Of a stretch of 64,000 bases of DNA, positions 7,246 through 15,631 are shown piece by piece (positions within the stretch are counted from its first letter, which is position 1; each line of letters starts with the position of its first letter). This stretch comes from UBA2387 sp019454665. GTDB lineage: Bacteria > Armatimonadota > Fimbriimonadia > Fimbriimonadales > Fimbriimonadaceae. The notes under the pieces are model-generated. The model made no database searches and had not been told where the DNA came from. It worked only from the letters and a program-made list of their open reading frames with translations. The stretch lies in NCBI GenBank assembly GCA_045862995.1, contig BTVX01000012.1, positions 1 through 64,000 of the forward strand. The letters run 5' to 3'. The position numbers and the translations under genes were made by a program.

Positions 7246-9108
7246 ATGAGCGACAACGAACCGACCTACGCTTACGACCCGTTCGCCAAGACGGCCCCGC
7301 GCTGGGGGCACCAGGGCGTTGGAGGCGGCGAGGCGGTGCCCGCGATCGAGGGCTACGAGATCCGCGACAAGCTGGGTTCGGGCGGCATGGCCTCGGTGTG
7401 GTCCGCGCTCTACGTGCCGCTCAACCAGATTCGGGCGGTCAAGGTGCTCGACAGCGCGCTGGCCACCGACCGGTCGTTCATCAAGCGGTTCCAGGACGAG
7501 GCGCGGGCCCTCGGGCGGCTGGAACATCCCAACATCGTCAAGGTGTTCGACGCCAACGCCGAGCACGACCCACCCTACATCGCGATGCAATGGGTGGAAG
7601 GGCAGCCCCTCTCGCAACTCCTGGGCTCGGGCCTTGGACAGGCGCAAGCCATCCACATCTTCGAGCAGGTTGCCGAGGCGCTGGACCACGCCCACGCCAT
7701 GGGATTCACCCACCGCGACCTGAAGCCTTCGAACGTGATGGTCGCCCCGGACGGCAAGGCGATGCTGATAGACTTCGGCGTGGCCACGCTCCTTGGGCGC
7801 GATGTCAGCCAAGGGCAGTCCTTGACGGGCACCACGCGCTACCTCTCGCCCGAAGTCATCGAGGGGCGCGTCGCGGGTGCGGCGAGCGACCGATGGGCCA
7901 TGGCCGTGATGATCTGCCGCGTGTTCGCCGGTGCGCTTCCGTTCGACGACCCAAGCGCCGAGGTCGTGCTGAAGAAAATCGCCTCCGACGCCCCGACGAT
8001 CCCGCCTCACGCCCCGGCTCGGCTCAAACAGTTCCTTGTGAAGGCCCTGGAGAAGGACCCAGCCAAGCGCTACCGGACGTGCCGCGAGATGGTGGCCGAC
8101 CTCAAAGGCGCCCTCCAGCCCATCCCCATCTCGTTGAAAGGGGATACGCCGAAGATCGCCATGGCGGGCGCTTTGGCGTTGATCGTGATCGCGACGAGCG
8201 CGTTTTTCGGGTCGAAGTGGATCGCGGGACGCAACCTCGCCAGGCCTGTCGAGAACGCGCCGCCCGTCGCCGCGGACACGCCCTTCGACGCAGCGCCGAT
8301 GCGGAGCCCCAACGTTCCCCCGCCCGCCGAAGTTGATCCGCGCCTCAAGGCGCTGGAGGGTCCGTGGTTCGGCGATTTGGGGACGCGTTTCGCCGAGGGA
8401 GGCCTGTGGCCGACAAAGGATGGCGCGGCGTTCATGCTGAACCTGCGCGACAAGGACAAAATCGTCTACTTCGACTTCGAGGGTGGATTCGATCCTGAAA
8501 CACAGGCGTTTGAAATGGTCGCCGGGGTTGCCTCGCTCACTCTCGAAGCCAGCGCCGATGGGAGCCAGCTCAAAGGCACGCTCGACGATCCCGACGTCGG
8601 GCCGATGCCTGTTCGATTCGTGCGGGCCAAGGATGTCGCGACGACGACCTACCGCAACGAGAAGCTGGGCATCCAACTCGAGGTCCCGGCGGGCTGGCAC
8701 GTTCAACCCGAGACGACCGACGACCGCAGCGTGCTCGTCCTGACCCCGCTCGCCGCCCGCGTGCCCTACCTGCGGCTCACGTCCGCCCCCGACGACGGCC
8801 AGACCGACCCGATGGTGGCCCTGGAGCGCTACGAGACCGACGTGGCGACCACGGGCACCTACACCCGAGTGGCCCTGAACGCCGAGGCTGGGCTGGGCGG
8901 AAGGCGCTCGGTGTCGGTGGACTACCGGTACCAGGCGGGCGATCAGCCCGTGGTGCAGGGCTCGGTTCACGCATTGCTTCGCCAGAACCAGTTGGTGCTG
9001 CTCGAGTCGGGCTATCCCACCGACAGCATGGACCTGTGGCAGCCTTTGGTGCAGCGGCTGGTGGAGAGCATCCGCTTCCTCGATCCGCCGGTGCCGAGCG
9101 CGGGATGA
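7246..9108 (+). CDS. Transmembrane Hanks-type Ser/Thr protein kinase
   Basis: A 620-residue receptor-like kinase. The kinase domain (about 37-285) has the Gly loop LGSGGMASVW (43-52), Lys66, helix-C Glu85, HRDLKPSN with catalytic Asp158, DFG at 176-178 and the activation segment TGTTRYLSPE. One transmembrane helix follows (about 302-324), then an outer region of about 290 residues with a proline-rich linker and no recognised sensor domain. It follows an FHA protein and a PP2C phosphatase, the usual writer-eraser-reader set. Its TGA overlaps the permease start as ATGA. Confidence 0.93.
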   Translation: MSDNEPTYAYDPFAKTAPRWGHQGVGGGEAVPAIEGYEIRDKLGSGGMASVWSALYVPLNQIRAVKVLDSALATDRSFIKRFQDEARALGRLEHPNIVKVFDANAEHDPPYIAMQWVEGQPLSQLLGSGLGQAQAIHIFEQVAEALDHAHAMGFTHRDLKPSNVMVAPDGKAMLIDFGVATLLGRDVSQGQSLTGTTRYLSPEVIEGRVAGAASDRWAMAVMICRVFAGALPFDDPSAEVVLKKIASDAPTIPPHAPARLKQFLVKALEKDPAKRYRTCREMVADLKGALQPIPISLKGDTPKIAMAGALALIVIATSAFFGSKWIAGRNLARPVENAPPVAADTPFDAAPMRSPNVPPPAEVDPRLKALEGPWFGDLGTRFAEGGLWPTKDGAAFMLNLRDKDKIVYFDFEGGFDPETQAFEMVAGVASLTLEASADGSQLKGTLDDPDVGPMPVRFVRAKDVATTTYRNEKLGIQLEVPAGWHVQPETTDDRSVLVLTPLAARVPYLRLTSAPDDGQTDPMVALERYETDVATTGTYTRVALNAEAGLGGRRSVSVDYRYQAGDQPVVQGSVHALLRQNQLVLLESGYPTDSMDLWQPLVQRLVESIRFLDPPVPSAG

Positions 9109-10364
9109 ACGCGGAGAGGCTTCGCCGCGAACTCGGGCTTGTGGGCGCCGTGGCCGTCGGCCTGGGCGCCATCGTCGGGGCGGGCCTGTTCGTCGTGGTG
9201 GGCGTCGGTGCGGGCATCGCGGGCCCCGCGTTGCTGGCGGGCTTGGCGCTGGCTGCGGTGGTGGCGTCGTTCAACGCGTTGTCCTCCGCCCAGTTGGCGG
9301 CGCGGTTCCCTACGTCGGGCGGGGCGTACGAGTTCGGCTATGCCCTGATCCACCCTTGGGCTGGGTTTGCGGCCGGCTGGCTGTTCGTGCTCAGCAAGGT
9401 TTCGGCGGGTGGCACGGTGGCGCTTGGGTTGGGAGCCTACGTCAACACGGTTTGGCCCTCGGTGCCTTCGGCAGCCGTGGCGGTAGGAGCGGTGATTGCG
9501 CTGACCGGCGCGAACCTGTTGGGCATCAAGAAAGCGGGATGGTTGAACCTGGTCATCGTCTCGATCACGTTGCTGTCGCTGGTCGCGTTCGTGCTGAGCG
9601 GGCTGGGACGCGTCGAGTTGGCTCGGTTCGAGCCGTTTGCGCCGAGGGGGCCCGCGTCCATCCTGGAGGTGTCGGCCCTGATGTTCTTTGCGTACACGGG
9701 CTATGCGCGACTGGCGACGCTCGCCGAAGAGGTGCGCGATCCCGAACGGACGATTCCTCGGGCGATGCTGATCTCGCTGGCCAGCGCGTCGGCGCTGTAC
9801 CTGTTGGTGTGCGCCGTCTCCATCGGCGTGGTCGGGGCGGATGGCCTTGCGGCGAGTCGCGCGCCCCTGTCCACGGCAGCCGAACGACTCGGTACGCCCA
9901 TTGCCGTGGCGATCGGGGTCGCGGCGGGGACGGCCATGCTGGGCGTGTTGCTGAGCCAGATTCTGGGCATCAGCCGCGTGTTGCTCGCCATGGCGCGGCG
10001 GGGCGACCTGCCCGGGGGGCTGGCCCAAGTGGATGCGCGGCATGGCGTCCCTGTGGCGGCCGTCCTCACCACCGGCGGGCTAATCCTGCTTGTGACGTTG
10101 GTGGGGCGGATCGAGTGGGTCGCCTCGACGGCTGCCTTTACCATCCTGCTCTACTATGCCGTGGCGAACTCTGCTTCGCTGCGGTTGCCCCGCGAGGCCC
10201 TGATGTTCCCCCGGTGGGTGTCGTGGGCCGGACTGGCGACGTGCCTATTGTTTGCCGCCTCGATCCGGCCGGCCGTGGCGGGCGCGGGGCTCGGGTTGTT
10301 GGCCATCGGCTTTGCCGTGCGCGCCGTGGTCCGGGCGTTCACGCGCCGATCTGAACCGTTTTGA
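9105..10364 (+). CDS. APC-superfamily amino acid permease
   Basis: A 419-residue integral membrane protein with about 12 hydrophobic helices. The first helix carries GLGAIVGAGLFVVVG, the conserved APC substrate-contact motif (G-x-IVGAG), and FPTSGGAYEF follows helix 2 as in amino acid/cationic amino acid permeases. It probably exchanges or imports amino acids with protons; substrate not predictable. The start overlaps the kinase stop (ATGA), an unusual linkage that hints at kinase control of transport. Its 3' end overlaps the convergent dehydrogenase by 26 bp. Confidence 0.88.
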   Translation: MNAERLRRELGLVGAVAVGLGAIVGAGLFVVVGVGAGIAGPALLAGLALAAVVASFNALSSAQLAARFPTSGGAYEFGYALIHPWAGFAAGWLFVLSKVSAGGTVALGLGAYVNTVWPSVPSAAVAVGAVIALTGANLLGIKKAGWLNLVIVSITLLSLVAFVLSGLGRVELARFEPFAPRGPASILEVSALMFFAYTGYARLATLAEEVRDPERTIPRAMLISLASASALYLLVCAVSIGVVGADGLAASRAPLSTAAERLGTPIAVAIGVAAGTAMLGVLLSQILGISRVLLAMARRGDLPGGLAQVDARHGVPVAAVLTTGGLILLVTLVGRIEWVASTAAFTILLYYAVANSASLRLPREALMFPRWVSWAGLATCLLFAASIRPAVAGAGLGLLAIGFAVRAVVRAFTRRSEPF

Positions 10365-11766
10365 CCTGCGTGTAGAAGTCTCGCGCCGCCGGGCCCTGCT
10401 CGCGGGTGTGCGAACTGGACCCCTTGAACCCGCCGAACGGGGCGTGGGGGTCCACGCCGGTCGTGTCGCCGTTGACTCGTACCAAGCCGACCTCGATCTC
10501 GCGGATGTAGCGGAGCGCGTTGCCGATGTTCTGCGTGAACAGCGAGGCGCTCAGGCCGTAGCGGGTCGCGTTCGCCAGCCGGATCGCGTGTTCGGCGTCG
10601 TCGGCGGCGATCACGGCCAGCACGGGACCGAAGAGTTCGTCCTGCGCGAGCGTGTCGTTCTCGTCCTCGACCATCACCGCAGTCGGGGCGACGAAGTAGC
10701 CGTCCTCGAACGCCGACGGTACCGGTCCCCCGAACAGCAGGTCGCGGCCGGTCAACGCGCCGAGCACGCGCTGGCGGGCTGCGTCCGAGATCAGCGGGCC
10801 GATGGCGCACGCGGGGTCGCATACCGGCCCCAAGGTCAGGCCTTCGGCGATTCGCTTCAGCTCAGCGAGGAAGGCTTCCATCGCGGGTCGCTCGACGATG
10901 ACGCGGCTGGTGGCCGTACACTTCTGTCCCGCGTAACGGAACGCGCCCCCGGCCACGAGGGTGGCTGCCTTGGTCAAGTTGGCGTCGGCCAGCACGATGC
11001 CCGCGTTCTTGCCGCCCATTTCGGTTTGGTGCTTCGCGTTGCGCGCGGCGCAAGCTTGGGCGATCAGGCCGCCGACTCGAGCCGAGCCCGTGAAGCTGAG
11101 CGCTTCGACGCCTTCACACGCCGCGAGCGCGGCTCCGGTGGAACCGTCGCCGTTCACGAGGTTGAACAGTCCGGCCGGCAAGCCCGCCTGGCCGCTGGTT
11201 TCGGCCAGCACCGAAGCCACTGCTCCCGAGAGTTCGGACGGCTTCCACACGACGGCGTTGCCGAACGCGAGCGCCGGGGCCGCCTTCCACAGCGGGATGG
11301 CGACCGGGAAGTTCCATGGCGTGATCAGGCCCACCACGCCGAGCGGTTCGCGCAGCGAGAACTGGAGCGTCTCGGGAAACTGGCTGGGGATCACCGAGCC
11401 GTGGTCTCGGACGGCCTCGCCCGCGTAGTAGCGAAGGATCGCGACGCCGCGTCCCACCTCGCCCTTGGCTTCGGCGATCGGCTTGCCCACCTCGCGGGCG
11501 ATCAGCCCGGCGAGTTCTTCGGCCCGGCTTTGCAGCGCTGCCGCCCATGCGGTGAGGGCGTCGGCTTTGGCGGGACCGGGCTTGGCCCTCCAGGCTCGCT
11601 GGGCCTCGGCGGCATTGGCGACCGCTGCGGCGACCTCGGCGGCCGTACCCACGGGGACTTCGGCCACCACGTCCTGGGGTTCGGAGGGGTTGAGGCTGGC
11701 TGTGGCGTCCGCGTGGGAAGCGACGGGTTCGCCCCCGATCCAGTGGTCGAGCCGAGTGGGGTGCAT
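10339..11766 (-). CDS. NAD(P)-dependent aldehyde dehydrogenase (KGSADH-like)
   Basis: A 475-residue ALDH. Landmarks: TPWNFPVAIPLWK (cofactor site), SFTGSARVGGLI, catalytic Glu in EMGGKNAGIV, catalytic Cys in GQKCTATSR, and the C-terminal PFGGFKGSS. The GQKCTATSRVIV segment is typical of the alpha-ketoglutaric-semialdehyde dehydrogenase branch (sugar-acid catabolism), but other semialdehydes are possible. ATG at 11766 starts the protein directly at the family N-terminus. No pathway partner genes are adjacent. Confidence 0.9.
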   Translation of the reverse strand: MHPTRLDHWIGGEPVASHADATASLNPSEPQDVVAEVPVGTAAEVAAAVANAAEAQRAWRAKPGPAKADALTAWAAALQSRAEELAGLIAREVGKPIAEAKGEVGRGVAILRYYAGEAVRDHGSVIPSQFPETLQFSLREPLGVVGLITPWNFPVAIPLWKAAPALAFGNAVVWKPSELSGAVASVLAETSGQAGLPAGLFNLVNGDGSTGAALAACEGVEALSFTGSARVGGLIAQACAARNAKHQTEMGGKNAGIVLADANLTKAATLVAGGAFRYAGQKCTATSRVIVERPAMEAFLAELKRIAEGLTLGPVCDPACAIGPLISDAARQRVLGALTGRDLLFGGPVPSAFEDGYFVAPTAVMVEDENDTLAQDELFGPVLAVIAADDAEHAIRLANATRYGLSASLFTQNIGNALRYIREIEVGLVRVNGDTTGVDPHAPFGGFKGSSSHTREQGPAARDFYTQVKTVQIGA

Positions 11767-12213
11767 CGGTCTTCAAGGTACCCGGTTCGCTCACGATTCA
11801 CGATTCACATTCACATCCCCCCAGGCTCTGGGAAGAAGGAAGAAGGAAGAAGGAGGTTCGGGACACGAGTGGTGTGCCGGCAGGTGGTCGGCGCGCCGAA
11901 TCCGTCGCCTATCCTTGCTCCGCACGCCATCGCGTCAACCTGCGTTCCCGAGCGCGATTCCTGGAACAGACTCGTCACGCGTTCCGGACCTGCGATGCGC
12001 GCTGCCGAGCGAGTGTCCGAGAGGGCCGGGAACTCGTGGCACCCAAAACCGATCTAGCCTATCGCATTGACGCGGGAAAAGCCATGCCAGCCAGCATTCG
12101 GTTGGCGAGAATTCTGGACTCGAAAACATCGGTCGAGAGGGCCTTTTCAGGTTCGATAAGGCGGGATATGGTCGGGTCGTTTATCACTCAGACCCAGCGG
12201 GTACGGAATTCTG
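11767..12213. other. Intergenic region without convincing gene
   Basis: About 450 bp between the dehydrogenase and L25 starts. It contains a small microsatellite, GGAAGAA three times at 11831-11851, and one copy of CGCATTGACGCGGGAA (12063-12078) that recurs at 12230-12245 in the L25 leader. A 115-codon plus-strand frame at 11874-12221 has no recognisable family and irregular composition, so it is not called. No tRNA or known ncRNA is seen. Confidence 0.5.
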
Positions 12214-12245
12214 TGCTATAATGATTCCACGCATTGACGCGGGAA
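12214..12245 (+). promoter_or_regulatory. Extended -10 promoter and repeat upstream of L25
   Basis: TGCTATAAT at 12214-12222 is a perfect extended -10 (TG-n-TATAAT), the strongest promoter-like sequence in the window. Transcription would start near 12229, giving a leader of about 47 nt to the ATG at 12276. The leader begins with CGCATTGACGCGGGAA (12230-12245), the second copy of a 16-bp repeat first seen at 12063-12078. Confidence 0.6.
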
Positions 12246-12275
12246 GCGAGTCACGGGCGTCGGTGTCAACGAGTT

Positions 12276-12887
12276 ATGGTAACGCTACAAGTAGAACATC
12301 GCAGTGCAGACAAGGGCCTTTCTCCGAAGGCGCTCCGCGCCAACGGGCTCTTGCCGATGGCCATTGTGGAGCGCGGCGTCGGGACCAAGATGATTCAGGC
12401 GCCGTACCGTGCGGTCAAGGAGGCGTTGACCCAGACGCGCGGCGCGGGGGCCTTCCGGATCGCCCTGCCGGGCGAGAAGCGGCCCCGTCAGGTCGTGGTG
12501 AAGCAGGTGGATCGGGACGTGGTCTCCAACAAGGTCCAGCACCTGACCCTGATGCAGGTTTCCGAGGGGGACCTGGTCGAGATGGAGGTGCAGGTGGTGG
12601 CGCATGGCGTGCCCGCTTGCGTGGACCGGAACCAGGCGACGCTGGAGACGCCGACGCGCACGGTGAAGCTGCTTGGCCGCATCGCCGACCTGCCGGAGTT
12701 CGTGCGCGTGGAGACGGCGGCGCTCGAAGTGGGCGCGACGGTCTCGGCGGGCGACCTCTCGTTGCCGGAGGGGGTGTCGCTGGCGAGTTCGGCGGACGCC
12801 ACGCTGTTTGTGGTCAGTCCGGTCCGGGTGAAGGCGGACGAAGCTTCTTCAGCCGAGCTGCCCGAGCCTGACGCTGAGGCTTCGTAG
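12276..12887 (+). CDS. rplY: Large-subunit ribosomal protein bL25 (CTC form)
   Basis: A 203-residue bL25 of the general stress protein CTC type: N-terminal 5S-rRNA-binding domain (GLSPKALRANGLLPMAIVERG, with the usual Lys/Arg-Leu-Arg pattern) followed by the C-terminal TL5/CTC beta domain (MQVSEGDLVEMEVQV, then VRVETAALEVGATVSAGDLSLPEGV). It binds 5S rRNA in the 50S subunit. The ATG at 12276 was chosen because the 14 residues upstream in frame do not fit the family. It is monocistronic behind a strong extended -10 promoter, and no pth gene follows, unlike in many bacteria. Confidence 0.9.
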   Translation: MVTLQVEHRSADKGLSPKALRANGLLPMAIVERGVGTKMIQAPYRAVKEALTQTRGAGAFRIALPGEKRPRQVVVKQVDRDVVSNKVQHLTLMQVSEGDLVEMEVQVVAHGVPACVDRNQATLETPTRTVKLLGRIADLPEFVRVETAALEVGATVSAGDLSLPEGVSLASSADATLFVVSPVRVKADEASSAELPEPDAEAS

Positions 12888-13275
12888 GGCGCTTGCGATC
12901 CTTGCCGGGGGTCGGGCTGGGGTGGTCGGTTGGGGGCAGTGGCGCTGGGGCGGCGTGGACTTCGACACGCGCGGGTACGTTGCGTGAGCGGTTTCAGGTG
13001 GAAGGGGCTGGCCGCGCGGCTCAGTCTGACGCCGCTGAGTATCTGGGTTTGATGGGTGGACCACCCCGGCCTGTCGGCCACCCCTCCAAGGGAGGGGAAT
13101 TGTCTTTGGCCCGCGCGGCTCGGTCTGACGCCGCTGAGTATCTAGGTTTGATGGGTGGACCACCCCGGCCTGTCGGCCACCCCTCCAAGGGAGGGGAATT
13201 GTCTTTGGCCGCGCGGCTCGGTCTGACCACGCCGGACCCCTGAAGGAACGGCCCCATTTTGCCGACCTGGTAATT
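12888..13275. other. Intergenic region holding a tandem repeat
   Basis: Nearly 390 bp without a gene between L25 and the glycan-modification genes. The right half is the tandem repeat listed separately. The left part (12888-13009) is G-rich and shows no feature. Minus-strand frames through the repeat encode proline/glycine-rich peptides that are artefacts of the repeat. Confidence 0.6.
13010..13229. repeat. 98-99 bp tandem repeat, about 2.2 copies, with internal hairpins
   Basis: A unit beginning GGCCGCGCGGCTC recurs with GTCTGAC anchors at 13024, 13123 and 13221 (periods 99 and 98). Copies differ at only a few bases. Each full unit carries the palindrome GGTGGACCACC, the hairpin GGCC-TGTC-GGCC and the perfect hairpin CCCCTCC-AAG-GGAGGGG followed by AATTGTCTTT, which looks like an intrinsic terminator on the plus strand. 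The palindrome-rich design resembles REP/BIME-type dispersed elements. The third copy is truncated after about 10 bases of the unit body. Confidence 0.85.
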
Positions 13276-15615
13276 ATGCGGGCCAAACAACACGCGCCTT
13301 CCCATGCCCAGGCGCTCGACGACCACGGCAAGACCGAGGCGTACTATCAGATGTTCAATCGAACCCTCGCCGCCATGGTCGAGGAGAGCGCGACGACCAT
13401 CCTCGACGTGGGATGCGCCACGGGCGTGCTTGGGGAGCACCTCAAGAGCCAGAAGCCGCGCGAGGTTTGGGGGATCGAAATCGTGCCTCACGCCGCCGAG
13501 CAGGCCAAGGCGAAACTCGACCGCGTCATCGAGGGCAACATCGAGCAGATTCTGCCGCTCCCCGGCGTGGGCGAGCACTTCGACGCCATCATCTTCGGCG
13601 ACGTTCTGGAGCACCTACAGGACCCGTTGACCGTGCTGCAGAACATCCGCGGCCACCTGAAGCCGGACGGCGACCTGTTGGTCTGCGTTCCGAACATCGC
13701 GCACTGGTCGGTGCTGGGCGAGTTGCTTCAGGGGCGGTTCCCCTATGCCGAGGCCGGCATTCTGGACGCCACGCACCTGCGCTTCTTCACGCCCGGCAGC
13801 TTCCGCGATTTGCTCACCGAGGCGGGCTACGAGTCGGTCCAGGAGTTCAGCCACATCATGCCCAACGACGCCGTGTCGGCGATTCTGGGCGAGGCTGCGG
13901 GACGGCTCGGGATCGACCCCAAGGTGCCGCTCTCGGTCACCCCGGTCTATCAGCAGCTTTATCGCGCGCGGCGCAAGCAGGCGTCGTCTTCGCGACCGCA
14001 ACTGGCCGTGGTTTTGGGCAACGCGAGCGACGGCGCGCACAAGCCCGCGACGATGTCCACGCTCGCCGTGGTCACGCACAACAGCATGGACACCTTGCCC
14101 GAGTGCCTGGAGCACCTGCGGACGTTCATGGGGCCGAACGATCGGCTGGTGGCCGTGGACCGAGGCTCGACCGACGGCACGTCGCAGTACCTGGCGAAGA
14201 TCGCCGAGAACGAGATGCGGCTCAAGGTCATCCATCTGGACGGCGCGACCGGCTATGCCGCCGCGTTGAACCGTGCGGCCGAGAACGCGACCGGCGACAC
14301 CCTCTTTATCGTGGACCCGCGAGCCGTGCTCTTCGACGGCTGGATCGAGCAACTCACGGCCCACTTCACCGCCGAGAAGGTCGGCATGGTGGCGCCTCAC
14401 TTCGACGCGGCCCGGGGTTGGCAGAACTTCGAGAAGTACGTTCCCTCGCACACCGAGGGCGACTTCACCAACCCGTCTTACGCGGCCCACGTGCGCTTGG
14501 CCAACCGAGGCAAGGTGCGCGAGGTCCCAGCGGTCGAGCCTTTGGCCGTTGCGATTCCTCGCCGCGTGTTCGACAAGGTGGGACGCTTCGACGACCGGAT
14601 CGAGCATCCGTTGGCGGCGATGCTCGACTACGCTTGGCGGATTCGTCGGGAGGGCATGGTGCTCTTTTGCGCCGCGGACGTGTACGGTCACGTGATGGAC
14701 GCCGCCCGGGAGGAGGTGGGCTTCACCGAGGGTTGCGACGTGCTCGCAGACAGCCTGACGCAGTTTTACGGCCACGGCAACGTCCCGCCCGCCGAGGCGT
14801 TGTTCGGCTCGCTTCCGTTCGAGCCTCGGTTCGACCCTTGGAAGCTGGACCACGAGAATCCATTCGCGCCCATCGCCTCCGGCGACGGCAAGGCGCTGTA
14901 TCTGGACCTGATGAAGCGCGCGCTCACCAACTGGGTGTACGCCGATCAGGAACCCCACCGGTGGAACCCCGCGAAGCGGACGGTCGGCATGGATTGGCCG
15001 CCTTCGCCGTGGTCGCACACGATGGTCGGCGTCAAGCGGCTCGACAACCTTCAGTTGTGCTTGGAGGCCGCCCTTCGCGACGGCGTACCGGGCGACTTCT
15101 TGGAAGCGGGCGCGTGGCGGGGCGGCGCTTCGATCTTCGCTCGGGCCTTGCTGAAGGCCCACGGGGCCGAGGACCGGACCGTGTGGGTCGCCGACTCGTT
15201 CGAGGGCTTGCCCAAGCCGAACGAGGAACTGTATCCGCAGGATGCGGGCGACCGGCACCACACGTTCGACTTCTTGGCCGTGAGTCTGGACGAGGTCAAG
15301 CGCAACTTCGACACGTACGGTTTGCTCGACGACCGCGTGCGGTTCCTCAAGGGCTGGTTCAAGGACACCCTGCCGAGCGCCGAGGCCGAGGCGTACGCGG
15401 TGCTTCGTTTGGATGGCGATATGTACGAGTCCACGATGGACGCGTTGAACGCGCTGTATCCCAAGCTGAGCCCCGGCGGGTTTCTGATCGTGGACGACTA
15501 CGGCGCGGTGCCCGCATGCCGTCAGGCCGTCGAGGACTACCGTGCAGAACACGGCATCGACGAGCCGATCATTGAGATTGACTGGACGGGCGCCTATTGG
15601 CGCAAGGCCCGCTGA
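13276..15615 (+). CDS. Three-domain protein: SAM methyltransferase, GT2 glycosyltransferase, TylF-type O-methyltransferase
   Basis: A 779-residue fusion. Residues ~1-240 are a class I methyltransferase (TILDVGCATG at 41-50, FGDVLEHL, HLRFFTPGS). Residues ~255-520 form a GT2 fold (LAVVTHNSMDTLPECLEHL, then VDRGSTDGT as nucleotide-binding DxS-like motif). Residues ~540-779 match the TylF/MycF macrocin O-methyltransferase family (DFLEAGAWRGGASIFA, VWVADSFEGLPKP, VLRLDGDMYESTM, GFLIVDDYGA). It probably builds and methylates a surface glycan or glycoprotein sugar in the cytosol. ATG 13276 is the first in frame. The next gene repeats the first two domain types, which suggests one pathway. Confidence 0.88.
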   Translation: MRAKQHAPSHAQALDDHGKTEAYYQMFNRTLAAMVEESATTILDVGCATGVLGEHLKSQKPREVWGIEIVPHAAEQAKAKLDRVIEGNIEQILPLPGVGEHFDAIIFGDVLEHLQDPLTVLQNIRGHLKPDGDLLVCVPNIAHWSVLGELLQGRFPYAEAGILDATHLRFFTPGSFRDLLTEAGYESVQEFSHIMPNDAVSAILGEAAGRLGIDPKVPLSVTPVYQQLYRARRKQASSSRPQLAVVLGNASDGAHKPATMSTLAVVTHNSMDTLPECLEHLRTFMGPNDRLVAVDRGSTDGTSQYLAKIAENEMRLKVIHLDGATGYAAALNRAAENATGDTLFIVDPRAVLFDGWIEQLTAHFTAEKVGMVAPHFDAARGWQNFEKYVPSHTEGDFTNPSYAAHVRLANRGKVREVPAVEPLAVAIPRRVFDKVGRFDDRIEHPLAAMLDYAWRIRREGMVLFCAADVYGHVMDAAREEVGFTEGCDVLADSLTQFYGHGNVPPAEALFGSLPFEPRFDPWKLDHENPFAPIASGDGKALYLDLMKRALTNWVYADQEPHRWNPAKRTVGMDWPPSPWSHTMVGVKRLDNLQLCLEAALRDGVPGDFLEAGAWRGGASIFARALLKAHGAEDRTVWVADSFEGLPKPNEELYPQDAGDRHHTFDFLAVSLDEVKRNFDTYGLLDDRVRFLKGWFKDTLPSAEAEAYAVLRLDGDMYESTMDALNALYPKLSPGGFLIVDDYGAVPACRQAVEDYRAEHGIDEPIIEIDWTGAYWRKAR

Positions 15616-15631
15616 CAACGCTTCAAGGAAT

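Noticed and set aside
11874..12221. Possible 115-residue plus-strand gene before L25
   Set aside because: No family, irregular Arg/Ser-rich composition, and it runs through the L25 promoter; treated as intergenic.
13010..13229. CRISPR array
   Set aside because: Units are 98-99 bp with no unique spacers between short repeats; it is a tandem repeat with hairpins.
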